A stretch of 64,000 nt of DNA from Saksenaea vasiformis B4078 (GCA_000697055.1 JNDT01001358.1:1-64000); one strand, 5' to 3'. Shown: positions 47,262 to 59,706, counted from the first letter of the stretch. Numbers and translations: made by a program. Notes: a model not told the origin generated them from the sequence alone.

Positions 47262-48680
47262 GGTAACAAAGACGGAAGCTTAGGATTTAGATTAAAGATG
47301 TATTGATAAGGTCCCCGAAGGGAGAGCTAAGTAACAAAAAAAACTGAAAGTAACAAAAAAAACCAACAAAAACTGTGAAAGATAGAAAAGTTTCAACGTT
47401 GATGATGATAATTTCACTATCGGATTAAAAATCAGCGGGAAAGAATATGTAAAATAGAAAGAAGGTGACAAAGGCACAGGTGGGCTGAAAGTGTTACTTT
47501 TTTCAGATTGTCGGAAATCTAAACCGTCATACCCAACCCATAAGCTTGGCCGTTTTACTTTTTGTTTTTGTTGATTTGTAAGTAAACATGATTATACTTC
47601 ACCCCTTTTTTTTCGTCTTCAAAGAGTTTTACACCTAATATTTGAGGTACAAATTATTGTGAATCGTGCTATGTCTTGGCTAAAGAAAATACTATGTTCC
47701 TTCGCTTATGATTGGTCGAGATTCTGATGATCTTGTTTCAATTACATATATGGGATTTTGCGGCATTTGCGAAGTTTAAAAAAAAAACTGCATCAACCGA
47801 AAGCCAATCCTGCATTCAAGCGAGTGAAATCCCAAAACATGAAAACTACTTGATATCTGTTGTATTGTAGCCGTCGTCGATGAACAAGCATTATCACTAT
47901 CTCAACCTCGTGGGGGAAGAGGACATGTGTTGCACATACGTTACTGTTTTTAGTCGAAGTCCGATCAGCCTGGCCACATCCAATTGTAAGTGGTTGGTTG
48001 GCCGAAGCACAGTGGTTTGGCTACAGGCACCCTACCGGCACACCCGACACTCCATAAATGACGTAGTTTTAGGATTTAGTGATGTAGCTTATCTGACAAG
48101 GAGCGCGGATCTGCGATTTATGTACGTACTGTGTATGGCAGCAGTAAAGGTATGATAACGAAAGATCAGGAAGGTGACGTGTTAAACAGAATTTCTTTTT
48201 ATTCATTCGTTATCACTTCTCTTTTTCTTTCTGCCTTTCATGTTTTTATTTTGTGCTTTATCGGTACTGTAAATAATGTGCGTTAGTGGCTGAACTACAC
48301 TGAAGGGGGTTCGATCTATAGCGCTTGAGACCAGATTAGCTGAGAATGAAGTAGAGTGATAGCAGGAAGAGGCAATCCGTGGAATACGCAGAATTCTTCT
48401 ACAGTCATCATTAAGCGCGAGTCGTTCACAATTAAGGTAATATCTATATGATTCATCAAATGAAATTGAAACGTATATTGTGCTCCCCACTATCTACTTT
48501 CTTCTGCTATGTTGTTTTATTTATCAAGTTCGCACAGACCAATGTTTCCAAGGATTTCTGGCGAACTTTAAGTTATTAAAGACCAGGCTACTGGTTTTTA
48601 GTTAGGCAATTTGCAGCTTTGCACACTGATATATCAGGGCGTGAAACTCCATTGTCTGTGGTGACCTTGCTTATATCTCG
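47262..48680. other. Intergenic, zinc-finger gene promoter side and unassigned DNA
   Basis: No gene recognised. A + strand 91-codon frame at 47880-48155 has no motif. The stretch ends at the left terminus of the CACTA element. Confidence 0.5.
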
Positions 48681-48912
48681 CACTATGGGAAAGAGCATAA
48701 CGCGAATCTAACAGAAATCTAACAGAAATCTAAACTCAGAAAATATAACGCAAATCTAACATTTTTCCGGTTAACGTTAGATTTGTGTTAGATTTTTGGA
48801 GCCATATTTGTGTTAGACCTTCGTCAGATTTACGTTATATTGCATTAATTACTTTTGAGCATTCTGGTGCCATATTATCTCTAGCATTTTTAGTTTGCTG
48901 ACGTTTCTTTAT

Positions 48913-49673
48913 TTATTCATCTTCATTAAACGACCGGGAAACATCTAGCTGAGCATCTTCCTCATCGAAAGACCATCTATCATCACCGTCCTCAGATTCA
49001 CGTACACCTGAATTCCGGTATTCCTTAATCAATGAACCGATAGATAGATGATCCTCTGTTTTGACGTACCTGAATCCTTCTCGGTGATACGGCGTTTCTT
49101 GGATTGACGCTGCAACCAGAACCGCTGAAGTAGTAGTCTGGCACCCCACCATCCTTCACACTTACCAAGAGGTATCGCGGGGTCAGCATTGCACTCCAGC
49201 AAGCCATAGGCATGATTTTTGACATGCCTCTTGACCTTGGCCCAAGGAACGCCATGAACAGAGAATGCTGCCTTTGTTTGATCAGCAACTATCCTCGTCA
49301 GACTTTTCAGCTCGTCTATTAACTCATCGATCTTCCCTTCTGGTAGCGGCGGTAGATCCATTTGCGTCTCTCTTTCCGAAACGATAAGTTTTGCCAAAAC
49401 GGCATCATTCAGTTGTGCCTTTCGGATTACTGTAGCCGTGTCGCCAGTTTTCTGGTATGTCGGCTGTGGTATGGTTCTTTTCCACACAGGGTAAGGAGAC
49501 GGGATACTCGATGGTTCGGGAAGTGATGTAACCCTGCCATTCAGCTTCTGGTCATCGCGCTCCACTTCGAGATGGTCCAAATGGTCCGCAATCTTCCTGA
49601 CCTCTATCCTTGTCCCATCCACTTGCTCCTGGATGTCGTTAATCTTGGCCATAATTCGTTCCTCCATCCGCAA
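48913..49673 (-). CDS. Second CACTA-element gene, coiled-coil protein of unknown role
   Basis: Two exons (49673-49070, 49007-48913) join in frame to 699 nt, 232 aa. The N-terminal 60 residues (EERIMAKINDIQEQVDGTRI, HLDHLEVERDD) look like a coiled coil; a Pro-rich segment and LPEGKIDELIDELKSLTRIV follow, then a Trp/Arg-rich block (GWWGARLLLQRFWLQRQSKK) and an acidic tail. CACTA elements usually carry a second DNA-binding or accessory gene (known); I cannot assign a family. Open upstream frame extends beyond the first Met, so the true start may lie a few codons or one exon earlier. Confidence 0.6.
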
Positions 49674-49950
49674 GAAACTCGTCCAGAATTTCCCTTGGAG
49701 TAATTTTGTTTTGGGACATAGTAGGACGCGGTTGTTGATCGAATATAGTTAAAGAAGAAAAAGAAACAAGGTACTGATCATTTTCCTTAGCATATACTTA
49801 CACACAGAGTCCAATAAAAGAAAGTCAATATATAGGTTATTAATTAGCATGTTACTTATAATAAGCGCAACTCTCCGAAGCTGGCTAATTGCTGCGTCGT
49901 ACTGAAGGACATGCCCGGCCAAACGATATACTGGCGATTCTGTGCCGAAG

Positions 49951-52601
49951 TTATACGACCTGCCATGCATCAATATCTTCAACGGCAATCACTTTCAGAC
50001 GGTACGGGGCAGATGGCTGTTTGTAAGGGAAGCGCGAAGTTGGTACAACTACACTGAAGATCTTGACAACGGCAAGTAATCGCGTGCAATCTTGCTGCTT
50101 ATGCTGTAAAAAGCACATAATTTCGCCAAAGTATGTTCGCGGTTCCCGGCGAATTGCCTTGCTCCTTCGATTGACATCCACATCAATGGTAAGCTTTACA
50201 AAAGCATTTTCGTGGTCTGTGTCTTTAGCTCTATGCGCTGATCCAATCACCTCGCCATTGCATTTCCACAGTCTGCTTGCGATAATTATATCCGATCTAA
50301 TAATTCCAACTTGCTGAAGGTGGATGCTCCAGAATTCTTGCAAATGCTTTGCTAGCTGCAAGTTCTGGAACTCCTCCACAGTACTCTCCTCAAACGGGCC
50401 CCAGAGCTCTGGTGAATCTGCGTCCGTCGATTCGGTCAGCACCTGGAGTTGACGCGGTGATTCTTCTGTGTCAGATAGTCTCTGATAATGCCTTTGAGCG
50501 GCCAGATCACACATCACGTTTCCAGCATTTACACCTGGGCGCGCTTTTGACTTGATACAGCGCTTGAATTCTCCAACAGCACGTTCTAACGGGAAAGCAG
50601 AAGTGAACGGTAAGGGACCGATATTCTCGATCATGACGGGTATGTGCTGTAAATAGTGCTGCGTGATCGTAAAGATCGCACTACTGACAGCTTTCCTTTT
50701 CTCCAGATCGCGAAGATATCGATACCAAATGGTTACTCCCCGTTTGATCGTTTGGACGTCACGGGTGCTGATCTCTCTGCTCATTGTAAGCATAACCACT
50801 TCTACCACAGCGAGTACGGCTTGTCTACTACTACCATCGTCGATGTATTCCATCACAATCGTAGGAACTGCGTACTGGAGGAATACTAACCAATCAACAG
50901 CACGAAAGTATCCAGAGTGTGTCACAATATCCAGCAACTTTCCGGAGAATGAGATCGGTAGTAAAGCCTGAGAGTTCGCCAACATCTGTCATATCTCTCT
51001 CTGAACGGAAGGTCTCAGATATAATGGGTTGTCAGTCCCGTATTTGCCGCATATCAGATTCCAGAATTGTTTGGATACTCCGTGACCAAGAAGGTGCATC
51101 GGGTCCAGACCAAAGAATATCGAGCCTCGAAACGTCTTTAAATCTGCAAATGGCGAAGGATTAACTATGCCGTGTTCCACGTCTCCGTTCACAAAGCTCT
51201 CCAAACTTCGTTCGCGATATGCAGTGCTACTTGGCGGGAAACACATGCCTGCTTTTCTAACATTAGCCTCCTCTGATCTGTTAGGCGTATCTGTCGCTTG
51301 TGTGCCACTGGATCCAGGTATTAGACACTGACGGCATCCATATTTCGATGTGTGGTCTCGATGGTAGGCGATCTTGGCCACGGCAGGGATATCACCGGAT
51401 GCTAGTAGTAAATGTACTTTTGCAGATATTGTGGTTTCACCTGCCGTTACTTTCAACCCTGCTGATTGCAATATCTTCAGTTCTTGTAATGTCGGCTGTA
51501 GGAACGTGAAAATATCCTTGGGCGCTTTTGGACCTGGTGTAATGCATATCTGTAGCATATTTTGGAGTTCGTAGCGTATCTCAGGTGGTAAATTGAGAAT
51601 GATGACGAGAACAATTGTCGTTTGGTGACCACCTCTTTTAAATAAACAAAACCCATCTGTGTAAAGTGCTAATGCTATGTCGTACTCCCCTGGAAACATA
51701 CTTTCACGAGATTCATCATATACTTTGCCGTCAAAGACGTCTCTGTACGTATTGTGGTCGTCTCTTTCCCGCTCGGCACGATATCTTAGGAGTTTCCGCG
51801 TCTTTTCCACTGCAAGTAAGAGCCCTAACTGTTGACTCAGCGACAACTGCTTTACCTTTGCTCTTGCTTGTTTCTTATCAGCCAGTTCGCCGTCGTGTGT
51901 TCGCTTTCCACCACTCTCCCACTTATCCTCGCCGCAATGACTGCACTCACTGTCTTCTTCATCGTGTAGAAACATCTTGCATCCGTTCACACATACGTCA
52001 TATTCTTCAGGACGGACGGGATATAGATCCTTCAACAAAATCCCGCTAGAGTATGGCGTGTACAGTGGGTCAAGTACGCCAGCAATGTAGTCGTTAAAGA
52101 TCCTTGTCGATTCCTCTAAGTATGCACGCGGAATTGCAAACTTCTTTGCCAACGTTGCCAGCTTCAAGCTGATTTCGGCCGCCTTATCGACTGTTTGAGG
52201 TTGACTATCAGCTTGATGCACATATTCGATTGGTTCATCTGTATTATCATCAGGAACGACGTAGTTATCATCAACAACATCATCCATATCGTAGAACCAG
52301 TCGCTTTCCTCTTCAAAGTCGCTAACGTTGCCTTCCAGGGACGTGCCTGAATCCTATGAAACACAGGTAAGTCTTGATTACGCGCCTCTAGCAAGTGTGA
52401 ACTGTATTTCGTTCGAAACTCACGAGTCTCTAATGGCTGTGCAGCATGCATCATATAGGAAGACATGGCTTGCACTTTTGCCATCATGGTAGGACATTTA
52501 CGTTGGTGTGGGGAGAGCGTTCCATGCTTCGACGTCGCAAACATCCGCTTACAATGTTTACAGTAAAAAGTAGATTTTGTACCGCGTTTTGGCATATTCA
52601 C
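49951..52601 (-). pseudogene. CACTA tnp2-type transposase, one in-frame stop
   Basis: An N-terminal C2H2-like finger (FYCKHCKRMF) opens at 52601; the main frame runs from about 52287 to 49951. Recognisable tnp2 features: VCVNGCKMFL with CSHCGEDKW, FPGEYDIALALYTDGFCLFK, NLPPEIRYELQNM, KYGCRQCLIPG, FFGLDPMHLLGHG, then SFSGKLLDIV, RAVDWLVFLQ and LPFTSAFPLERAVGEFKR. A lone TGA at 50989-50991 interrupts it between QREI and QMLANS; both sides are in one frame and fully open. The joint between the finger exon and the main frame near 52350 is unclear. The family cuts the element out by DDE chemistry (known). Confidence 0.85.
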
Positions 52602-52929
52602 AATCGTTGTAAGATGAAAATAGAAAAATAGACAGTAAGAAAAAAGTTTTCACGTGGGACCTTAAAAATTGTGCAGTGAATCTTTGAACTAAAGAAAAGA
52701 CAGGTCCCTCTCTTTGTTCATACACATGTTATATGACTGTACTCAGTATCTTTTTGCTGAAATCGTATTTGTACCAGTCCTCTCTTACTTTCTTTGTCAT
52801 TAGATATATGTTAGGCTTACATGAGATTTATGTTAGATTTGTGTCATGCATATTATACTGCTTCTAATGTGTTAGACAAATTAAATTTATGTTAGATTTT
52901 TGTCAAGTGTCACAAATTTTTTCCTAGTG

Positions 52930-53323
52930 CTCTTTTCATACATACATGGCAGACCTGAAGATATAGCTTGATAAAAGTGGATAAAAAACAAAGCGAACTG
53001 ACCTGGGACGTCTAGAACTTGCCGATTGTCACCGCGATCAGTTCGCCACGCCGTTCCCTTCTTTTGATTGTTCGCCAACATTTGTTCATCACTGCCTATT
53101 TTTCCTTTTTCTTGTGGCGTGCTTGCTCGCACCAAACATTGCAGGTCCGAAAATGATCAGAGACGTTCTTTCTGCTGCTCAAAAAGATGCAGGACACCAT
53201 TTTCTTCTATGCGGACGCGGCTTATTGAGAGTGGATCTCAACGTTGATTCCCTTGGACTGAAACAAGAAATCTTCGTCAGTATCTATACTTGCAGTTGGA
53301 TATCGTTACTTGCAATAAAATTC
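52930..53323. other. Right flank of the CACTA element
   Basis: No gene recognised. A short + strand frame after 53150 reads KMIRDVLSAAQKDAGHH and has no known match. Confidence 0.4.
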
Positions 53324-53742
53324 GGATGTATACTCAGCATAACTCGATCAACTCGATTAAATGGATATTAGCCTTTCATGAGAGTTCCTCCTTCTTACGC
53401 TCAATAAAATATTTCTATCGGGTCTCACGTGCTCCACAGTCTGATTGAACACCACCGCTTAACCGAAACTTCATCTTCGCCCGTTCTACCGCTTCTTTAT
53501 GCGGCTCTGTTCCACATGTGATTTTAGACCAACTATAGGGTGCAGTTTAACCTGTTGTATCCAGACTTCTTTGTCATACATTCACACTATAATGTATACT
53601 CAGCATCACTCCGTCAGTTCGGTTAATTGGATAACAGATTATAATTCAGTCCCTTGTTCTTTCACTGAATAAAACTTCCATACCGAGTCTCACGTACTCT
53701 TCAGTCCGATTGAACACACTACATTAACCGACATCTCATAAC
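53324..53742 (+). repeat. Pair of ~150 bp direct repeats, 267 bp apart
   Basis: TGTATACTCAGCAT, then TCGGTTAA or TCGATTAA, TCAATAAAA / TGAATAAAA, GGGTCTCACGTGCTC / GAGTCTCACGTACTC and CGATTGAACAC (TGATTGAACAC) are shared by 53324-53480 and 53591-53742. The AATAAA signal and TG start are reminiscent of solo LTR or SINE fragments; the class is uncertain. Confidence 0.6.
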
Positions 53743-55434
53743 CACATTGTACCAAATGGCAAAGTGCGTGACGAACCTTTGGATTCCTTGAATGTTTATC
53801 TTTGGAACTCTTGTCTCGATGCTCACGGAGCCCGCAAGAGTGCATGGAGACTGATATGCTGATATTTATTGTACCTATTAACTCGCCTTCACGAAAGTAC
53901 GTGTCTACCTTTACCCAGCTTATTCTTTTACTGTAACTGCCTTTCTAATTCGATATCGGCAGCCTCTTTTTTCTTCCAAATGCACTCTTTGCCTGCGGAA
54001 GACAGGCAGAGTCGACATAAGAAGAGCGCGATATGAGCGACCGGATATAAAAGCTGGAGATCGTCCATGAGGATACAGCAATATAAAGAGGAGAGGAAGG
54101 ACAGGACGAAGAAAAGTGAGTTTTGGGCCATAGTCACATCAAATCTCTTTTTAATGACAATACTTACCGCCGCCAGTAATTTATCGACCATCTATTTACA
54201 AAGAACATCAGAAAGAGTCTCCTCTCCAAGTAGGGACGACAGATGTCCATAATATTACATTTTACGTCAGCACCTACGCATCAACTACTTAGAACGCATT
54301 CTTGAAGTTCATTATCTTCTCTTCTCAGGATCAGCAGACGCGAAGTATGCAAACCTCTCTGCTGTATTCTGATATGCGCATGTACAGCGGAAACTGTCTC
54401 CTGGTAATACAAATTGTAAGTTCGCTGGCGAGAACCTTCAATCCAATGCTGATTATATATTATCCAAGTCACAACTGTACCAGAATAACAAGAACAAGGT
54501 GTTCCATCATCTTCTGTGTCGCCGATTTTATATTACCAGGTAGAGATGCAGAGCACAGCTTATGTTGAAGTGAACAAATAACACAACGGAATAGATATCT
54601 ACACTCAAATTTAAGAACCGATAAAATACGTGAAAAGCCGAATAACTTACCACAGTAATTGCCCTTCCGGGCGTTGCACCTGTCGAACCTGGGTTGGTTG
54701 ACCAGCAAAATGGTTATCGAGCTGGAAAGTGTCCTTGTGCTTAGAACTGAAGGGAGTCAAAGGGATCCTGTCGGCGGAGATGACCATAGAGATTCCTTTC
54801 AAAGCGATGTTTCTTGAAGCATTGATGTCTCAGCCCAAGCTTGATATCATTCATAGATTGCCGTTTTGCTCCGTTGCTTTTCCGGATTTGACCCTCTGGC
54901 GTTCTGGACTTCTGTAGTTTAGTCGGCTTCAGGCACCAATGACCAGGACTCAGTTATGTTTCCTTGTAACCGTGAATGACTCAGCGCAATAAGCATCGCA
55001 AGACAACCTTTAAATACTTTTTGAAAAACGGAACTATGTCATATCTAGTTTTTATAGTGCTACTTCCATGTTGTCATATCTCTACACTTGAGTCATGTTG
55101 ACCACACAAGGCGTCATCGATCTACCATATCAATATTCTATCCGTGTTCTCAAACTTTCCGATTTTGATTGCACTGGCCATGTTGTATACATCACATACA
55201 GGGACATAGATCCATATCTTAAAACTGGAATAATTACTGAAGGTTAAGATCACTTATAAACGTCAACGATATCATTCTGCTGCCCTGGGACAACCCAATG
55301 AACAGAACATAATAAGGGCACACGCACGCACAAATACAACATCATCTCTTACCTTCTCTGTGAAATAAATAAAAGATTCAAAGGACTTGCTACCTATCGC
55401 TGACGATGAAACAAACAAAATCCACAAATAAGTA
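53743..55434. other. Intergenic; unassigned minus-strand frames
   Basis: Between 53928 and 54708 three minus-strand frames (87, 63, 79 codons) have splice-like boundaries, and one has hydrophobic stretches (NSLFFVLSFLSSLYCCILM). They might be a membrane-protein gene fragment, but frames do not join convincingly and no family is recognised. Remainder empty. Confidence 0.35.
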
Positions 55435-55887
55435 CAGTGTGTCCCCTCTTAATTCAGGGCCTTGGTAACAGCCCAAATGCTGACAATAAGCGGGGGATGA
55501 ATTAAGAGGAAAGGTCACTGTGGTTCACTCTGTGGATTGGATATAGCAAGTCTCTGTTTGTCACACAGGGAGAACTGAAGAATCATCTCCGCAAACTGAA
55601 GAAGGATCTCCATTAAGAGTGGTTGGATAGCCTACATCAGTTTTTGATTACTTCATACTTTTCCAAACAATAAAACGTTGGCATAGTAATGGTCAAAGTT
55701 CTCTGATATGTATGTTTTATGCCTCACAAAGAGGTCCCTGATTCTTTTCAACCCTCTAAAACACCTTGAATGTTGGCATTGGTGAGGAACTGAAAGTTTT
55801 TATAAGTGTTTCTTTGGTCACAGCGAAAATCCTGAAAATAGGCGAGGGATGAAAAGTTTGGGGACTGAATTAAGAGGGGACACACTG
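55435..55887. mobile_element. MITE, Tc1/mariner-pogo type, 453 bp
   Basis: The ends are perfect inverted copies: CAGTGTGTCCCCTCTTAATT onward at 55435 and its exact complement ending at 55887 (identical over about 23 bp, 25 with the flanking TA). TA dinucleotides at 55433-55434 and 55888-55889 are the expected target duplication. There is no coding capacity. Internally, GCGGGGGATGAATTAAGAGG and GCGAGGGATGAAAAG form a direct subterminal repeat. A transposase in trans is required (family knowledge). Confidence 0.85.
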
Positions 55888-56289
55888 TACTGCACCATCA
55901 TCAAATTGTCACCAGGTAATATTCAATTCGATGGAAGACCCCTTCCACGCGCCAACATGACACTGTGAGAACTTTGAACCTAAGGATCTGCATGTAAGAA
56001 TACTACGAGAATCTCTGAGCACCCAAATAGCTGCTCCAACAACATTAGGTAGTGGTTATAAGCGTCTCAAGTAGTTACAGGTAGAACATGCGTCGATCCT
56101 GATATTCATCACAGTGTAGTGGTACGAAGGAACTTCGAAGGCGCTTTTTTGGGGGAGGGACTAGATCCACGCTCGTTACAACTGCGATTTTTGCAACTGA
56201 CGACAGACTGTTCTCATAGATGCTTAACAACGAATCCCTGCTTGTTGTAACGTACTGCTTATTGAAAAAAAATTGACACTACACTAAAT

Positions 56290-56555
56290 GAGCCTTGCGT
56301 CTCTGAAGAGCCAAGTTTGCGCTAGAGAAGAATCGAATATGCGGACGGTAGTACATCAATCTTACGTCAGAAGATTCACCAACTCATATGAACTTGGTCT
56401 CTCCAGTGGATGCAAAATTTATTTGAGTAGCATAAAAAATAATTGCATGAACGTAAACATACGTATCTGGAAGCGCAGACTTCATCTGGAAGTAACGCCG
56501 AGTGATTTCAAACAGACGCAAAATCATAGCAAGAATCCTGTAAATAGAAAGGTTG
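56290..56555 (+). repeat. Fragment of the dispersed repeat terminus with tail
   Basis: ACTTGGTCTCTCCAGTGGATGC, ATTTATTTGAGTAGC and ATAAAAAATAATTGCA, then GAAGCGCAG and TTCATCTGGAAGTAACGCC, match 13785-13960. A piece in reverse sense, AGAGCCAAGTTTGCGCTAGAG at 56308, resembles the complement of the same terminus. Confidence 0.6.
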
Positions 56556-58377
56556 ACGTCCTACCTGTTCTTTGTCCGTAATTTCAAGTAGTCCTCATTG
56601 GGGAACTCTATTTTTCCAGAGTGGCGATAAAAAGTCGGACCTATGATAGCTTCAACCTATCACCATACATATGCTATGCATCCTGCCACACTTGTAATTG
56701 TGAATATTTCCACAGGTATCTATTCGTTTTATAGAGAACTTATTGTTACGATGTATCCAATTCTGTCGGCGTAGTTTGGGGAACACCAATGCTGGCACCG
56801 ATAAGAAAATGGTTTATCTCCTACGTGTGATTTTTCACCCCTAAAACTCGTAAGCTGCAGATTGATATGCCCCTTTGCATAGAGGCTGTAAAAGATGGCT
56901 TAGTCCGCACTGATCGGCAAAATAGTAAAGGTCGGGAGGGATCAACGTGTACTACAAGTTGGTTTGAGTAGTCTGAATCGGTAGAAGCTGAAGACTTGAG
57001 CAAAATGGTGAACCCGCCCAGAATGAAGCATGAAGACACAGCACAAGAAAGGAAGAAGAAAGCTGTATTCGCAGCATCTCCAGTCAGCGAATAGGCTTTT
57101 TCGTTTTCTGCATTTGTGACTTAGTCACATGTTCAGTTGATCATACACATTCTTACATCGGCGTTGCATTATTTTTACCGTCCATTGGGGTGTACTTTAC
57201 ATTACTTCAGCCAAATTATGCGTTCCTCCGGAACCAATTTTGTTTTGAAAGAAAATAAATACATTAGATTATACCGTTTACTGAACGAACTTAGTCTTCG
57301 CTATAGACATGAATTTCATTGGAGCAGCGTAAAGTACATTTCACGATATAACTAATGGCCTCCACTTACCCGGAAGGTATTCGCCGCTGCTACAGGTGAC
57401 AATACCGCAATAAATTCATGGTAAATGGGACCAGGAACGCGAAAACTGGAGAAGGAAGTATTCACTTACCCACCCGTTGTCCTATGAGGATTGTCTCACT
57501 TGGTTGTGTCTTTAGACTTAAGAGAACTAAGGTGGTAAGAACCACTCTGCGGTTGATTTCTTCCCCCTGTGTCCGAAATATTTGGATTGCCGAAGTCATG
57601 CGCTGCCTCAATAACCGTTGACGTCTATACCAATTGGCGACAATTATGCATTCAATCAAGCATACAGGTGAATACATATTGCGTTTCGAGGTTAGACAAC
57701 TCCATAAGAAGAGTAGCTGTCGGACATTGTAGGACGGTTTTCGTCAAATGTTGCTTTAGGGGACGCCTCTTGTGTTCTTTCTTCCCATGATTAGCGGGTT
57801 CTACTAAGGCATGACATTGGTTGTCAATATTTGTTGTTGTGAAAGTTGTCTTGATTAAAAGCGCTGCATATTATCCTCCAGAGGGCATGTTTGGATATAG
57901 CTGAGACCATACGGTTGGACAACCTCTGAATATCTTTCATGATTGTGTATTCCCTCAAACCTCCACCGCATTCCTTTACCTAAAACGTTCTCTTTCTCAT
58001 ATAATCGAATCGAACTCTAGCGCGGAGCGGCAGGGAAAGTGCAGAACGGCAATGCAGCTGTTATATCAACGGAAAAAGGGCTCAACACAAAACTCATTTG
58101 GTGGAAACGCCGAATGGACTTGGTCTCACGAAAGTACGAGAAAAATCCAGTAAACTTACCAAACTTTAAATTGTCACCTGTATTTGAAGAAACTTTACTT
58201 TCAGTTAAATACTAGTTTGCGTTGATGCCGAATGAAACTTGCGCCGAGAGATAGTCAACTTCTTCTAGGAAGTTGAGCTTTTCAAATCAACACAAAGGTG
58301 CACTCCTTATGAACACATGTTTTATTTAGTATAGAGTAAGACGCTATTCAGCAGGCAGTACGTTTCTCCAAGAGGTA
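56556..58377. other. Decayed repeat-rich DNA, no gene recognised
   Basis: Weak copies of the same terminus occur near 57290-57345 (GGAGCAGCGTAAAGTA) and 58305-58345 (TTTTATTTAGTATAGAGTAA). Small frames have no motifs. Confidence 0.45.
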
Positions 58378-59565
58378 TCACAATGCCTTTTTCTTTTCAC
58401 TAAACAAAACAGATGGTTTAAAAGGTTGTCTGATCAGCTGCTTGTATGTTTTGCAAATGCAAGTATCTACGGACCAATGAGCACAGATGCCCTTGTTCCT
58501 TATGCTATCTTTTACCTCTTCTGTAGAAATGCGAGCTCGGATAGACCATGTCAACATCCGTCGGATAAAAATTTGGTCTTCCGGTAACACGCATTTGGAT
58601 TCCAAAATATGCCTCAGGGATTTTGGCCTTTCCCACTCTTCGTCGTCGTCCGTATCCTGTTCCCCCTCGTCTTCTGTATCGGCGTTCGCGTCATCTATTC
58701 CGTCACTGCCGAAGAAAATGAGTTTGTTTGCATCAGGATACTGGTTCATTTCCTTCTCATCAATTCGTTAATGTTTATCTAATTCGGTATTCCAATTTTT
58801 TCAATCTAACCTCTTCTATCACCGTTTTTGATGGAACCCCGAGAGCTCGTTTAATCCTACCAATCTGTTCTAGGTCGCTGTCGCCTGGGAATAGATAAGA
58901 TCCAATGAGAAGCTCGGTAAAGATTACGCCAAGTGACCAAACATCCGTAGCAGGTGTGTACACACGATATCCAAATAAATGCTCTGGTGCCTTATAGAAT
59001 CTGGGAACCTTAGCCCACCCATGGAACCACCATGCTATGGCTTACCTTGTTCCTATTTCGTCCATGCTCTCATCATCATCTTTCTCGGAAGTGACATGAG
59101 CGCAACCAAAATCGCTGATTACTAGATGACCGTGGCCGTTCATGAGAATGTTCGCGGGACTCAAATCGCAATGGATAATGCTTTTGGAATGTAAAAAGGA
59201 TAAGCCTTCCGCTATCTGATAGAGCGCACTCAGAGCGAGACGACGGTTCTTTTCTGCGATCCAGTCCACGAGCGTATTTTCGTAAAAGGGAAATATTAAG
59301 TTATTGCTAGTACTTGTTGTCTCAATATTCATCAGAAATAAGATCTATAAAAGAGATAAGCATGTAGCATGGGCATTAGATCATCTACATGATGTTTGGA
59401 AGCTTCATTCAAGGACCGAAGGGCTAATTTCTGTAATGTCAACAGTTCTCGTTGATAGTGCAGATGTACAAGTAGGCCGTGATGCTTCGCATATCGTTTG
59501 ACAGCGACGAAGCCATTACAATCATTCAGCGCCCGTTTCTCAATCGAAGCGAATGTCCCCGCCAT
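58378..59565 (-). CDS. Cak1-like protein kinase (CDK-activating kinase group)
   Basis: Four exons (59565-59389, 59344-59046, 59000-58811, 58755-58378) sum to 1044 nt, 347 aa. Kinase landmarks: VAVKRY (ATP lysine), YQRELLTL (helix C Glu), FPFYENTLVDWI, IIHCDLSPANIL (catalytic loop with Cys in place of the HRD Arg), ISDFGCAH, GTRFYKAPEHLFG, TDVWSLGVIFTELL. Yeast Cak1 is a monomeric single-subunit CDK-activating kinase that lacks a normal glycine loop (known); here too only AGTFAS remains. A short acidic insert (DTEDEGEQDTDDDEEW) splits the C-lobe. The start is uncertain: the frame is open upstream to an AG acceptor at about 59596, so a tiny first exon may exist as in Sof1. Confidence 0.8.
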
Positions 59566-59601
59566 GTCAATCGAAGGAGTAGTTAGCAAACTCAACTGAG
59601 G

Positions 59602-59706
59602 CCACGTAACTTAGGGGGACCCTGTGGCGCACTACACAGAGAGAGCCAGCGTATGCGCTCCAAAACTTATCTTTTGCGGACAATCTTCAGTTTTACATAA
59701 CATAGC
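59602..59706 (-). repeat. Upstream sequence shared with Sof1
   Basis: See 43012-43101; this copy lies 37 bp from the proposed start of the Cak1-like gene and carries a short GAGAG/CC insertion. Confidence 0.6.

Larger units (their letters stand above)
48681..52929 (-). mobile_element. CACTA (En/Spm) DNA transposon, about 4.25 kb
   Basis: Left end CACTATGGGAAAGAGC at 48681 and right end, read inward, CACTAGGAAAAAA at 52929, match the CACTA superfamily signature. ATCTAAC or its complement recurs many times in both subterminal zones (48705-48835; 52805-52910), as in CACTA elements. Inside are a tnp2-type transposase and a second gene, both on the minus strand. Flanks (TCG left, CTC right) do not show a clean 3 bp target duplication, so an end may have drifted. 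A single stop in the transposase suggests recent loss of function. Confidence 0.85.

Noticed and set aside
50063..52049. Several + strand frames of 66-127 codons
   Set aside because: Antisense to the CACTA transposase; no independent support.
53928..54708. Possible minus-strand membrane-protein gene
   Set aside because: Three small frames with splice-like edges do not join into one reading frame and show no family motif.
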